A DNA stretch of 64,000 bases from Acidobacteriota bacterium. Lineage in GTDB: Bacteria; Acidobacteriota; Terriglobia; Terriglobales; Acidobacteriaceae. Under the pieces are notes generated by a model, which ran no database searches, had not been told where the DNA came from, and saw only the letters and a list, made by a program, of their open reading frames with translations. Shown piece by piece: positions 1 through 8,684 of the stretch; the first letter of the stretch is position 1; each line of letters opens with the position of its first letter. Where the stretch lies: assembly GCA_003225055.1 (NCBI GenBank), contig QIAU01000129.1, forward strand, positions 17,150 to 81,149, written 5' to 3'. A program made the position numbers and the translations under genes.

Positions 1-1058
1 TTGGAGTGATCGAACTGTGCCGGTTGCCATGCCCCAGTGTTGTGGCACTGCTCGCAGGTCTGCGCGAATCCTTGCTGCACGTGGTTCGGATTGGTCGCGC
101 CCTGGAAGTCCTTGAGGTGACAGGACACGCACGTCGTTGTCGTCAAATTGTAGTTCCCGTTAATGTGACACTGGCTGCACTGCACAGTAGCGTGCGCACC
201 AGTTAACGGGAAGCCCGTGGTGGAGTGGTCAAAGCTCGCTCCGGCCCACGACACTGTGTTGTGGCACTGCTGGCACATCTGCGAAAAGCCGCCACTGACG
301 TGATTCGGGTTAGTCGTCCCCTGGAAATCCTTCAAATGGCAAGAGGCGCAGGCCGTGTTCGCGCTGGTCAGGTTGTAATTGTTATTCACGTGACACTGCT
401 CGCAAGCTACAGTCGCGTGAGCGCCAGTCAACGGGAAGCCGCTGGTCGCGTGATCGAACTTGGCATTCAGCCACGTATCCATTCCGTGGCACTGCTCGCA
501 AGTGGTCGAGAACTTGGAGGCGACGTGATTCGGATTCGAGGTTTTCTGGTAGCTCTGGGCGTGGCACGAATAGCACTGAGTCGACAGCCCCTGGAACTGA
601 CCAACCGCGGCGCCCTTATGGCAGGCATCACACTCCAGGGCGGCGTGCGCTCCGATCAGCGGAAAACGATTCTGGTGGTTTTGGATGGACTGGATCGAGA
701 CGTTCCAACCTTTCACGCTGTGGCACTGCTCGCAATTGACGCCCATCTGCCGTTTGTGAATATCGGCGTGGCAATCGGCGCACCTGCTACCCACATTAGA
801 GAAGACCGGCTTGGTGTGACACTGGGTGCAGGCCACATTCTCGTGCATGCCCCGCAAAGGATATTTGGTCTTATTGTGATCGAATTCGGGGACGGCCCGG
901 ATAGGCTTCCACCCAATCGCGGTGTGACAGTTTTGGCAGGGAATGTTCAAGTCACCGTGCGGACTCCGCGTCTGGGCAAGGTTCTGGCTCTGTCCGCTGA
1001 CAGGGTTATCCGCCGGCATAAAGGACAACAGCAGACCAATCAGAAGGGTCGGGATCAA
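1..1058 (-). CDS. Exported multiheme c-type cytochrome, 3' end outside window
   Basis: The minus strand reads as one open frame with 13 CxxCH heme-binding motifs (CQNCH, CTQCH, CADCH, CEQCH, CDACH, CYSCH and so on), spaced 20-35 residues apart. Between them recur blocks of the type FDHxxTxFPLxGxHAxVxCxQCH, typical of the cytochrome c3/c7-like multiheme families. I chose a TTG start preceded by GGGGGTGG; it gives a short hydrophobic signal segment (LLIGLLLSFMPA), so the product should be periplasmic or outer-membrane associated. An ATG at 1019 is an alternative. The gene runs off the left edge, so the total heme number is unknown. It follows another multiheme gene on the same strand after a 0.4-kb gap. 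A role in extracellular or periplasmic electron transfer is inferred from the family; the electron donor and acceptor cannot be read from the sequence. Plus-strand frames here are shadows. Confidence 0.9.
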   Translation of the reverse strand, partial: MIPTLLIGLLLSFMPADNPVSGQSQNLAQTRSPHGDLNIPCQNCHTAIGWKPIRAVPEFDHNKTKYPLRGMHENVACTQCHTKPVFSNVGSRCADCHADIHKRQMGVNCEQCHSVKGWNVSIQSIQNHQNRFPLIGAHAALECDACHKGAAVGQFQGLSTQCYSCHAQSYQKTSNPNHVASKFSTTCEQCHGMDTWLNAKFDHATSGFPLTGAHATVACEQCHVNNNYNLTSANTACASCHLKDFQGTTNPNHVSGGFSQMCQQCHNTVSWAGASFDHSTTGFPLTGAHATVQCSQCHINGNYNLTTTTCVSCHLKDFQGATNPNHVQQGFAQTCEQCHNTGAWQPAQFDHS

Positions 1059-1472
1059 GGTGCCACCCCCGATTAAACTTGTATACACACCTGACTATTA
1101 AACAGACAGAACTGACTTAAGAAACGTAGAAGAATCTAACAGACATCCAGCTAGACGAAGTGATCAGTGTTGAATTCTAATGCAATTCGACACCCAGACA
1201 GAGTATGGTCCTATTGTACCAGTGGAAAAGCTACGCAAGGCAATATTCGTCAGACCAATGGGGGCATGTCCTATTGCCTAAGCCTGGGCTCCCCATCGTG
1301 TGGCCCGCCTTAAGACCTGTAAGTTCTGCCTGCCTGAACGCAGAATTTACTTTTCAGAACCCCGTTCAAAATTCGGATCGGTAGGGGGAAGCACTTAGGG
1401 TTCAAGAACTTATACAGGACCGCGCTGGGGCAGTCTGAATCATGCTGGGGCATTTTTCGACCCAGACCGCCC
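1059..1472. other. Intergenic region between two multiheme cytochrome genes
   Basis: No convincing gene is seen on either strand. On the minus strand, upstream of the left cytochrome gene, a TACAAT box (plus-strand ATTGTA at 1215-1220) could be a -10 element, but its -35 partner is weak. No riboswitch core such as the c-di-GMP GEMM motif, often found ahead of multiheme cytochrome genes, was recognised. A weak inverted repeat TTCTGC/GCAGAA lies at about 1324-1345. Confidence 0.5.
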
Positions 1473-3497
1473 TTAGGACTTACCGGCCGCTTTGCCCGGA
1501 CCATGGCAAGCGGAGCATTCCTTCGGGCAAGGCTTGTAAAACAGGACCGACTTGTCCATTACCATCCGCAGTTCTTTGTGGCAGGCTTCGCAGCGAACCC
1601 TCTCATGGGCACCTTTCAGCGAGAAACTGGTGCGCCGCTCATGATCAAACAGAGACGGCTTCCACCGGGTGGCGTTGTGGCAATCAGCACAGGGCGTAAT
1701 CCGATTTGCTTTGGCGAACTGGGCACCGTGAACGTCTTCATGGCAGTCCTCGCACTTGCTGGGCGCCGCCTTGAAGTCCGCATCGATCAGCTTGGTCCCC
1801 ATATTGGGCGGCTTGTGGCAATCCATGCAGGCGGTAGCTCGATGCGCGCCCAGCAGAGGGAAGGACGTCTTGGCATGATCAAATCGCTGCAGATCTTTCC
1901 ATGAATCCGTCGAATGACACGCCTGACAACCCGCCGGCTTGCGGTCCATCCGGACTTGTTTCATGGTCTCGTCGAACTGGCCTTTATGCGGGTCCTTATG
2001 GCAGACGGTGCAGGAGCTGTCGTCGAAGCGGTAGATCACCGCGTACTTGGCCTCGGGAGTGGAACGTTGCTTGTGGCAATCACCGCAGGGAGTTGCGATA
2101 TGGCCGCCGGTGAGCGGGAAGCGCGTTTGCTTGTGCTTCGCCAACGTGAAGGTCGAGGGATGGTAACCCTTGAGGTCGTGGCACTGTTCGCAGCGATTCA
2201 GGTAAGGCGTTCCGGCGAACTGACGCTGGTGCTCGTCTTTGTGACAGTCCATGCATTTGCCGAACTTGACCTTGAAGAGCGTGTCCTTCCCCTTGGGTAT
2301 ATGGCACCCTTCGCACTTCACTTGGGCGTGCTTGCCTTCCAGCGGGTAAGCGCTTTTGGCGTGTTCTTTCACTCCATAAGTCGAAGGCTTGAAGCCGTCC
2401 AAGGTGTGACAGCCGGCGCATTCGATTCCCCCCGCTCGTTTCACGAATTGGCCGTTGTGCACGTCCTTGTGGCAGTCGATGCATTTCTGGAAAGCCAGAG
2501 GCTTCTTGAAGTCAGCCTTGAGGTGGCATTGCGAACATTCAACCGTCTGGTGTTTGCCGAGCAAGGGATATTTCGTTTTGGAATGGTCGAATTTTTCGTT
2601 GACGGTTTGCAGCGAGCTGCGTTTCCAGCCGCTCGTATTGTGGCAGGCCTGGCAAGCTTGCTGCTTGAAGCTGCCCTTGTGCGGATCAGCGTGGCAATCG
2701 TCGCACTTGCCGAAGGCCAAACCGGTCCAACGCGGCTTATTATCCGCTCCGGGAGTGTGGCACTTCTGGCAAGTCACCTGCGCGTGCAGTCCCGTTAGCG
2801 GGTATTTGGTTTTCGAGTGATCGAATTGAGTAAGGTTCTTCCAGTCTTCAAAATTGTGGCAGCGCTCACATTTTTGTCCCAGGCGACCGTTGTGTGCGTC
2901 CTGGTGGCAGGTGATGCAAGCTTGAGGCACGGCGAGAAAAGTCTTGTTCAGGTCTCTGACCTGAATGTTGAGTTTCTCGCTGGGAGCTACGTGTTCGGCG
3001 TTGTGGCATTTGTTGCAGGCCACGCCGGCGTGTTTTCCGACCAGGTTGTAGCCAGTCTTACTGTGGTCAAAGCCGGCTGGCGTGGGAGTCCATTTGACCA
3101 GGGGAAAATCCACGCCGTTATGGTCGGAGTGGCATTTGGCACACCCCTGGCTAGAGCCAGGTTGCAGTCCGTAAGTGGCATGCAATCCGCGATGTGCATT
3201 CACGCGGGCGCCGATTTCGGTATGACACTCCACGCACTTGAGGGCGGCCTGCCCGCCGAACTGGTGGCAGGAGACGCAATGGCTCGCGCCCTCCAGTGTC
3301 CGGTGGGCGCGGGCCAGCGGCCCTGGAGAAATCTGAGCCCTAGCTGATCCCGCACTGCACCCGAGAATGATCGCGAGAAAAGCAACCAACCACGCTGTGG
3401 CCGAATGGTCTGACGCCAACTGTCCCCAAGAAGCCTTCAGGAGAAATGCGCCCTGCGAGTCTCGAACTCTGGATCGGCTTACCTTCGATCGATGCAA
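1473..3497 (-). CDS. Exported 23-heme c-type cytochrome
   Basis: The protein has 23 CxxCH motifs, from CVSCH near the N-terminus to CSACH just before the C-terminus. The repeating unit is about 45-60 residues: FDHxKTxYPLxGxHxxVxCxxCH followed by a second CxDCHxDxHxGQF half. A signal peptide is visible (AWLVAFLAIILGCSAGSARA, then Q). The start is uncertain: a TTG at 3497 has an AGGGG about 9 nt upstream but leaves a long n-region, and a TTG at 3419 lies right before the signal peptide. The frame is open further upstream to 3644, but that extension looks non-coding. Many CxxCH with a second-ligand His in the repeats fits a cytochrome c3-like wire. It is tandem with the other multiheme gene, so the two may act in the same electron conduit (inference). 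No porin-like partner is seen in the window. Confidence 0.9.
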   Translation of the reverse strand: MHRSKVSRSRVRDSQGAFLLKASWGQLASDHSATAWLVAFLAIILGCSAGSARAQISPGPLARAHRTLEGASHCVSCHQFGGQAALKCVECHTEIGARVNAHRGLHATYGLQPGSSQGCAKCHSDHNGVDFPLVKWTPTPAGFDHSKTGYNLVGKHAGVACNKCHNAEHVAPSEKLNIQVRDLNKTFLAVPQACITCHQDAHNGRLGQKCERCHNFEDWKNLTQFDHSKTKYPLTGLHAQVTCQKCHTPGADNKPRWTGLAFGKCDDCHADPHKGSFKQQACQACHNTSGWKRSSLQTVNEKFDHSKTKYPLLGKHQTVECSQCHLKADFKKPLAFQKCIDCHKDVHNGQFVKRAGGIECAGCHTLDGFKPSTYGVKEHAKSAYPLEGKHAQVKCEGCHIPKGKDTLFKVKFGKCMDCHKDEHQRQFAGTPYLNRCEQCHDLKGYHPSTFTLAKHKQTRFPLTGGHIATPCGDCHKQRSTPEAKYAVIYRFDDSSCTVCHKDPHKGQFDETMKQVRMDRKPAGCQACHSTDSWKDLQRFDHAKTSFPLLGAHRATACMDCHKPPNMGTKLIDADFKAAPSKCEDCHEDVHGAQFAKANRITPCADCHNATRWKPSLFDHERRTSFSLKGAHERVRCEACHKELRMVMDKSVLFYKPCPKECSACHGPGKAAGKS

Positions 3498-3964
3498 CAG
3501 CGCGAGCCCCTTGCCGAAAGTTGAGAAGTACTTGTGTTGCCAAGTGCTACAGTAAAGCTGGCAGTCTAACACGTTCCGCTTGGCAGGAAGTTGCCTAGGA
3601 CGCCGATCATAGCTGGACACAAGCAGCTGCAACCAGTTCACCAAAGCTCTTTGGCTTTGTTCTTCGACACGCTACCTCACGCCCTCTTGTTGCGGGCCGG
3701 ACGCAAGCAAAAGGTTCCCCTCACACTGAAGGCGAAGATCACGCGCAAGCCATTGCTGCCGCGGCTTCTTCGCGAATCTTCGAGACCCTTTTTCACAACC
3801 AAGCCTCGGGCACCTGAGTTGGCCTTGGAATTGCACGTCAAGATTGCAACTAGCGACTGGAGCCATTATTGATCCTTGCCGCCACGAACCAGGGCGGGCG
3901 GGGGTGGGGTGTGCCTGCCAGAGGCGCACTGGCCGGCAACGACAGCAATAAAAAAAAGGGAAAG
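3498..3964. other. Divergent intergenic region, cytochrome gene / sigma54-type regulator
   Basis: About 470 bases between divergently transcribed genes. The open frames here have no recognisable product. The activator gene has a good ribosome-binding site (AGGGAAAG before the ATG at 3965). No sigma54 -24/-12 element (GG-N10-GC in context) was recognised with confidence. Confidence 0.45.
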
Positions 3965-5377
3965 ATGGGTCGGATCCTGATTGTCGATGATGAACCCAAT
4001 ATGCGGCAGACCGTGGCCTCCAATCTGCGCCAGGATGGGCATGAAATTTCCGAAGCGGTCAGCGTAGACGAGGCCCGCAGCAATCTGCTTGCAAACGATT
4101 TTGACGCAGTTCTCACCCGGCAGCCAATGCCGGACGGCGAAGGACTCACCGTTCTCGATGCCGCCCGGGAAAACGATCCCTCCCTTTCCGTCGTCCTCTT
4201 GACTGCGGTTGCTTCCCTTGAGTTGGCTGTGGAAGGCCTGGGGCAAGGCGCTTTCGATTTCCTGACGATGCCTTTCCAACTGGAAGTCCTGCGTGCCACG
4301 GCGCGCCGCGCCTGTGAGCACACAGCGCTGCGGCGGAAAAACTTGCTGCTTACGGAAACTGTGGCTCGCCTGGAGGGCGGGGCAGAGCTCTACGGTGAAG
4401 GTCCTGCCGTGCGGGAGGTGCGAGAGAAAATCGCGCGGATTGCTCCCACCAACGCTCCTGTCTTGATCACGGGGGAAACCGGAACCGGCAAGGAGCTTGT
4501 GGCTCGCGCGATCCATCGCAACAGCCCGCGTGCAAGCAGACCCTTCCTAGCCCTCAATTGCGCCGCTTCTGCGGAGACGCTGTTGGAAAACGAATTATTC
4601 GCCCACCAGAAAGGCGCTTTCGCCGGCGCGGGTCGCGCACGCCAGGGACTCGTCGAAGCTGCCAATGAAGGTACGCTCTTCCTGGACGAAGCCGGAGAGA
4701 TTTCGCCAGCCACACAGGCCAAGTTGCTTTGCATAATAGCCGAGGGCCGGCTGCCTCGCGTCGGATCCGCCAAACCCCGAGTTGTGAACGTTCGGGTGCT
4801 CGTCGCCACACGCCGAGACCTGCCGCAGCGCGTTCGAGATGGGCTGTTCCGGGAGGATCTGTATTACCGCTTGGCGGCTGAGCCGATTCATGTCCCCCCC
4901 TTGCGGGAGAGGCTCGAGGATATTCCTGGACTCTGCGACTGGTTGTCCCGGCAAGTCGCCACCGAGCTTAGACTGCCAGTGCGCGCCATCAGCGGAGAGG
5001 CGGTGGATAATCTCAAACGCTATCACTTTCCGGGAAATGTCCGTGAGCTCAAGAACCTGATTGAGCGTGCCTACATCCTTTCCCGCAATCAGGAGATCGG
5101 CCCGGAGGACTTCCCGCTCGCACAAGGAGTGGCTCTGGGAGCAAATCCGGGAGTTAATTCCGGACGTGCAGTGGATGTGGTGAGGATGGAAAAGCTCCCC
5201 CAACCATTCGACCTCAGCGCATTCCTGGACCAGACAGAGAAAGACTTGATTGTGCGCACCCTGGCGTCCACTGGGGGCGCGCAGGCAGAGGCGGCGCGCC
5301 GCCTCGGGCTCTCCCGCAGCGCACTCGCTTACAAGCTCACCAAGTATGGCATCCGCGGAAGCAGCAGCGTCAACTAG
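3965..5377 (+). CDS. NtrC-family sigma54 activator with degenerate receiver
   Basis: A protein of about 470 residues with three domains. The N-terminal receiver fold (residues 1-120) keeps the acidic pair (VDDE, residues 7-10) and the conserved Thr (LLTA). Where the phospho-acceptor Asp should be it reads VLTRQPMP, so Arg52 replaces Asp, and the conserved Lys of the LxKPF motif is Met (FLTMPF). The central AAA+ domain (about 140-380) has Walker A GETGTGKE at 170-177, Walker B GTLFLDE and arginine-rich sensor segments, but the sigma54-contact loop is GAFAGA (217-222) instead of GAFTGA. The C-terminal Fis-type HTH is clear (AEAARRLGLSRSALAYKL). The start ATG is preceded by AGGGAAAG. No histidine kinase is adjacent. 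The family remodels sigma54 RNA polymerase from enhancer sites; here phosphorylation control appears lost, and whether sigma54 activation still works is an open question. Confidence 0.9.
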   Translation: MGRILIVDDEPNMRQTVASNLRQDGHEISEAVSVDEARSNLLANDFDAVLTRQPMPDGEGLTVLDAARENDPSLSVVLLTAVASLELAVEGLGQGAFDFLTMPFQLEVLRATARRACEHTALRRKNLLLTETVARLEGGAELYGEGPAVREVREKIARIAPTNAPVLITGETGTGKELVARAIHRNSPRASRPFLALNCAASAETLLENELFAHQKGAFAGAGRARQGLVEAANEGTLFLDEAGEISPATQAKLLCIIAEGRLPRVGSAKPRVVNVRVLVATRRDLPQRVRDGLFREDLYYRLAAEPIHVPPLRERLEDIPGLCDWLSRQVATELRLPVRAISGEAVDNLKRYHFPGNVRELKNLIERAYILSRNQEIGPEDFPLAQGVALGANPGVNSGRAVDVVRMEKLPQPFDLSAFLDQTEKDLIVRTLASTGGAQAEAARRLGLSRSALAYKLTKYGIRGSSSVN

Positions 5378-5886
5378 GGTTCGACGCGCGGGCATGCCTG
5401 ACAGCATGACGCACCAGGGAATCCAGTTTCGTCCCCGTGGGCGAGGTTGGCCGCGACTTGGGAGATCCAATCACCGGGCAGGCAGTGCACGAAAAATTGA
5501 GCCGTCCCGTTGCGGAACGGCTCAGAGGGCGCTGGAGAGAGTGAGGTTGGATTCTGTGAAGCAAGACCGGTTGTCCAGCAGCCATCTGAACGAACCAGCC
5601 TCGTTTCCAGTGCGCCCCAGCTATTCTGATGCAATTCCAATGCCAGCGTTTGCAGGGTCAATGCTTTTTTTAGACCGAATTTGTGGTGGTTGCCGGGCTT
5701 AGAACGCGGCGGCCTGGTGGACTTGTTGGACCCGGCTTGGAGGTTCTTGGAATCGGCGAGAAAAACCGTCCAGGTCCTCACCCGCGCAGCTGACTGTTGT
5801 CACAGAGATTACACCTGACATCACTGCCAAAACCCAGCCCTCTCTCCCGTGCACTTAGGTGGAGCTCCGGCCGCGACCTTCCCTGA
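5378..5886. other. Intergenic region between convergent genes
   Basis: No gene is supported. A small minus-strand frame across the region has composition and repeats unlike a protein and no family resemblance. The only clear structure is the hairpin at 5499-5523, placed to terminate the minus-strand peptidase transcript. Confidence 0.5.
5499..5523 (-). terminator. Rho-independent terminator-like hairpin
   Basis: Two 11-base arms (GAGCCGTCCCG and CGGAACGGCTC) pair with one mismatch around a TTG loop. Read on the minus strand, the hairpin is followed by AATTTTTC, a T-tract, so it is oriented to end the transcript of the minus-strand M24 peptidase gene about 360 bases upstream. Read on the plus strand there is no T-run, so it would be a weaker terminator for the activator gene. 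Confidence 0.6.
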
Positions 5887-7164
5887 TCAGGCGGTTCCGA
5901 AGGGATTCTCCAGAGACAGGCTCTGAGGCGTAAACAACTCCGCGCCGTTCTCGGTGATGTGCATGTCATCCTCCAGTCGCACACCGAACTCGCCGCGAAT
6001 GTAGATGCCGGGTTCATCGCTGAAAGTCATGTCGGTCGCGAGCGGAACGGTGTTACCTCGAACCAGGTAGGGCCATTCATGTCCGTCCATTCCCATGCCG
6101 TGGCCGACGCGGTGCGTGAAAAATTTGTAGTCGGGGCCGTAGCCGGCGTCCGTAATGATTTGGCGGGCGGCTGCATCCACCGCTCCGCACTGCAACCCCG
6201 GCCGCGCCGTCGCCAGCGCAGTGCTCTGCGCCTTGCGGACGCTATCAAAGACGTGCTTCATCTTGTCGGCTGGCTTCCCCAGCACGAAGGTGCGGCTGAT
6301 ATCGGAGGCGTAGCCCTCAACCGTGCAGCCGCCATCGATCAGCAAGATGGCGCCGTCATGAATGACTTGCGGCGTGATCGAGCCATGGGGGAGCGCTGAG
6401 TACTCCCCGACTTGCACCTCGGCCCCTCCGGAAAATCCGAGCTGAGAATGGGCCGCTTGTACCAGATCAGCAAGTTCATGCTGGGTTACCCCCTCGTGCA
6501 GGGCGCGATAAGCCGCTTCATACGCGGTTAGCGTGACCTTGGCAGCGAGCCGCATTAGTTCGATCTCGTGTGCGCTCTTCACCATGCGGCAGCCTGCCGT
6601 CACGGGAGTCGCGCTCGTAATTTTTGCCTGGGGCGCGGCCTTGGTTACTCCATCGCTGAATACAAAACGAACGGTTTCTTCCATCCCTAAGGTGCCGGCT
6701 GAAATTCCGCGATCCTTCAGACCCTGCGCAACACGCTGGTAGGGGTTCTCATCTTCTTGCCAGATGCGCACGTCTTCATCATTACCACCCGGAGCCTTCG
6801 CGAGTTGCTCGCGTGCTCGGCCTTCCTCAAATCCAGGACACACGTAGAACGCCTTGCCTTTCGCGGGCAGAACCATGGCAAACATGCGCTCTCCTCCCCA
6901 CCAGCGCATGCCGGTGAAATAGGTCAGAGAAGTTCCTTCCATGAGGAGGATGGCGTCGAGCCGGTTGGCCTGCATCAGGCGGCGTGCTTTTTCCTGCCGG
7001 TCACGCCGCTCTTCTTGAGAAATTGGTCTCGCCTGATCTTTCATCGACTTCAGGCCGGCAACGGAAGGCGGCAGCGACGCAGGTTTTTCTCCGGAATTTT
7101 GTCCGGCCAGAGTGGCACTAGCCGCTGCCGTGCCAAGGTGCAGAAAGCGACGTCGAGAGACCAT
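5887..7164 (-). CDS. Tat-exported M24 family Xaa-Pro aminopeptidase-like protein
   Basis: A 425-residue protein with a pita-bread (M24, creatinase/aminopeptidase P) C-terminal domain. The five metal ligands are visible in order: Asp in LIDGGC, Asp in ASDISRT, His in RVGHGMGMDGHEWP, Glu in FSDEPGIY and Glu in GVRLEDDM. It should therefore be a dinuclear-metal peptidase releasing N-terminal residues before proline, or a creatinase-like hydrolase. The start is set by GGAGG five bases before the ATG, giving MVSRRRFLHLGTAAASA, a twin-arginine signal (SRRRFL) followed by a hydrophobic stretch, so the enzyme is probably exported folded. The substrate cannot be told. It is divergent from the CPXCG gene; a TATAAT box on its own strand lies at plus-strand 7193-7198, about 30 bases before the start. 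Confidence 0.9.
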   Translation of the reverse strand: MVSRRRFLHLGTAAASATLAGQNSGEKPASLPPSVAGLKSMKDQARPISQEERRDRQEKARRLMQANRLDAILLMEGTSLTYFTGMRWWGGERMFAMVLPAKGKAFYVCPGFEEGRAREQLAKAPGGNDEDVRIWQEDENPYQRVAQGLKDRGISAGTLGMEETVRFVFSDGVTKAAPQAKITSATPVTAGCRMVKSAHEIELMRLAAKVTLTAYEAAYRALHEGVTQHELADLVQAAHSQLGFSGGAEVQVGEYSALPHGSITPQVIHDGAILLIDGGCTVEGYASDISRTFVLGKPADKMKHVFDSVRKAQSTALATARPGLQCGAVDAAARQIITDAGYGPDYKFFTHRVGHGMGMDGHEWPYLVRGNTVPLATDMTFSDEPGIYIRGEFGVRLEDDMHITENGAELFTPQSLSLENPFGTA

Positions 7165-7279
7165 GAGACCTCCGGCTGAAATAGAATTTGACATTATAGA
7201 GGTGCACAAGATTTCCGATTGCCGATTCAATTGTCCGGTGAATTCGGCAACCAGCGGCAATCGCGATCGAAAATAAGGT

Positions 7280-7459
7280 ATGGACTCTGGCTTCCAATGC
7301 GCCGCATGCGGGGAGTGGAATGAGACTGCAGTCGATGCCTCCGCCGGTCTCCATCAAGTGTATGTGGAAGATTGCCAGGTCTGCTGCAAGCCCAATGTGC
7401 TGCACGTTACCTATGATCCCGAGGCGGAGGATCTCGTAATCGCGGCAGAACTGGAATAG
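7280..7459 (+). CDS. CPXCG-family cysteine-rich small protein
   Basis: A 59-codon gene starting MDSGFQCAACGEWNET and ending AEDLVIAAELE. It has two knuckles, CAACG and CQVCC, 26 residues apart, and the acidic VYVEDCQVCCKPN block characteristic of the Cys-rich CPXCG family (PF14255). Members are small zinc-ribbon-like proteins of unknown role, widespread in proteobacteria and acidobacteria. The start ATG has only a weak upstream AAGG. The gene is followed 55 bases later by a YbjQ-family gene on the same strand, which could share its transcript. Confidence 0.8.
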   Translation: MDSGFQCAACGEWNETAVDASAGLHQVYVEDCQVCCKPNVLHVTYDPEAEDLVIAAELE

Positions 7460-7514
7460 GTTTTTCGTGCGGAACACGCGATATAGTTGACTTTCACAAA
7501 GAAGGATGAACCCG

Positions 7515-7877
7515 ATGGCGACATATACAGGCGCAGGCCGCATGGTCGCGCACAACATGGTGACCACGCAGTTCGAGCTCGATGGCTATCGCGTGGTGCG
7601 TACCTTGGGCGTGGTTCGCGGCATCACGGTTCGGTCGCGTTCGATTTTCGGAACCATTGGAGCGGGCTTGCAGACGTTGATCGGCGGCAACATCACATTG
7701 CTGACCAACCTATGCGAAAAGACGCGCGCCGAAGCCTTCGACCTGATGTTGCAACACGCGGGCGAACTTGGCGCCAACGCCGTGGTCGGCGCTCGCTATG
7801 ACGCAACCGAAGTCATGCAAGGGGTCACCGAGGTGCTGGCCTACGGAACGGCCGTGGTCGTAGAGCCAGCGCGATAG
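7515..7877 (+). CDS. YbjQ/UPF0145 family protein
   Basis: A 120-residue protein with the YbjQ (heavy-metal-binding-domain annotated, UPF0145) signature: an N-terminal [20 protein letters not shown] segment, then a helix with [20 protein letters not shown], the conserved [17 protein letters not shown] block, and a C-terminal AYGTAVVVE. The family forms pentamers and has no firm function. I prefer the second ATG (MATYTGAG) because AGAAGG lies about 9 bases before it; the ATG at 7506 directly abuts that ribosome-binding site. Same strand as the CPXCG gene. Confidence 0.85.
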   Translation: MATYTGAGRMVAHNMVTTQFELDGYRVVRTLGVVRGITVRSRSIFGTIGAGLQTLIGGNITLLTNLCEKTRAEAFDLMLQHAGELGANAVVGARYDATEVMQGVTEVLAYGTAVVVEPAR

Positions 7878-7914
7878 AGCTGCTCGGTAGAGACGCGGCT
7901 CGCCGCGTCGCCCG

Positions 7915-8311
7915 TCACTCCTTGTACAGGAAGCCCGCGACTAGCGTGGCCAGAATTGCTCCGACCCACATTTCCAGCATCCACCCCAGGGGAAAGACAG
8001 GGGGAATCGGCGACCAGGTCGCCTGTGCGAAATTACCGGGAAAGCCAATGGCAAACCCCACCACAAATCCCAAGCTTGACGGCGGCAACCGGACCTGGCC
8101 CGAGGGTTGCTCGTGACCATGCATAAAGATGAGACATGATGATTGCCAGCAGGAACAACAGCACGATCCATTGCCCCAGGAAAAATTGATAGCGAGGCTG
8201 TTTCAGAAACAAGCCGGAATTTTGAATGTCCATGTAGCGCGGGCCGAGAAACATCATGTTCAGGACCCAGCTCCAGACGATCCAAACCACACCCCCCAAA
8301 AAACCACCCAC
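7915..8311 (-). pseudogene. Small integral membrane protein gene with frameshift
   Basis: Two minus-strand frames join into one plausible membrane protein. The N-terminal part starts at a GTG (MGGFLGGVVWIVWSWVLNMM, then a YQFFLGQWIVLLFLLAIIMSHLYAW helix). The C-terminal part in the next frame reads LGFVVGFAIGFPGNFAQATW, then PLGWMLEMWVGAILATLVAG and LYKE at the stop. Removing one A around 8067-8075 would restore one frame through KLGFVVG. A further upstream part (to about 8372) looks related but in yet another frame, near a T6/G6 homopolymer, so there may be two lesions or sequencing errors. The family is not one I can name. Its function is unknown; three to four membrane helices are expected. 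Confidence 0.5.
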
Positions 8312-8395
8312 CAGATGCGACCGCGGTTAAGCCCCCTACTGCACCTCCGCCGCGAAGTAATGGATAGGCCAATTGCGCCGGAGTGTATCACGCTA

Positions 8396-8684
8396 TAGTT
8401 CAGCTACCGTCATGCTGGGGTGGCATGCTGGCGTGTTCGTGGTGTTCGTAGCTGGCACAGACATAAGATTGTCCTGTTCGTCCTGTTCGTAGCTGGCGTG
8501 TTCGTAGCTGGCGTTGACTTACTCATTACCCCCGGCTAAAGCACAGAACACATACGATTCTTATCTTTCCTTTGGAGATGTTCATAGTCAGCCTAGCAGT
8601 GGATGGTCCGTTGTTGGCGATCAATCGGCCACTGCATTCATTGAGGTGTCGGGACTTTGCTGAGTCGCTGCGATCGGCACGAGG
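8396..8684. other. Intergenic region with short repeats
   Basis: No gene is seen. It contains the 13-base repeat described separately and then unrelated sequence leading into the hydrolase remnant. Confidence 0.4.
8444..8512. repeat. Three copies of a 13-base direct repeat
   Basis: The sequence GTTCGTAGCTGGC occurs at 8444-8456, 8485-8497 and 8500-8512, with additional partial copies (TGTTCGT, CTGTTCGTCC) between them. It looks like a decayed local tandem repeat, with unequal spacers of 28 and 2 bases. It is not a CRISPR array. Confidence 0.6.

Noticed and set aside
225..1076. Long plus-strand open frame opposite the left cytochrome
   Set aside because: It is the antisense of a CxxCH-rich gene; the periodic Val/Ala/Leu pattern is a shadow of the heme motifs on the other strand. 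The same applies to plus-strand frames at 1503-1904, 1914-2798 and 2817-3347.
5374..5781. Minus-strand 135-codon frame downstream of the M24 peptidase
   Set aside because: No family likeness, no ribosome-binding site, and it contains the terminator hairpin.
8444..8512. CRISPR-like repeats
   Set aside because: Only three 13-base copies with spacers of 28 and 2 bases and no cas genes; a decayed simple repeat is the better explanation.
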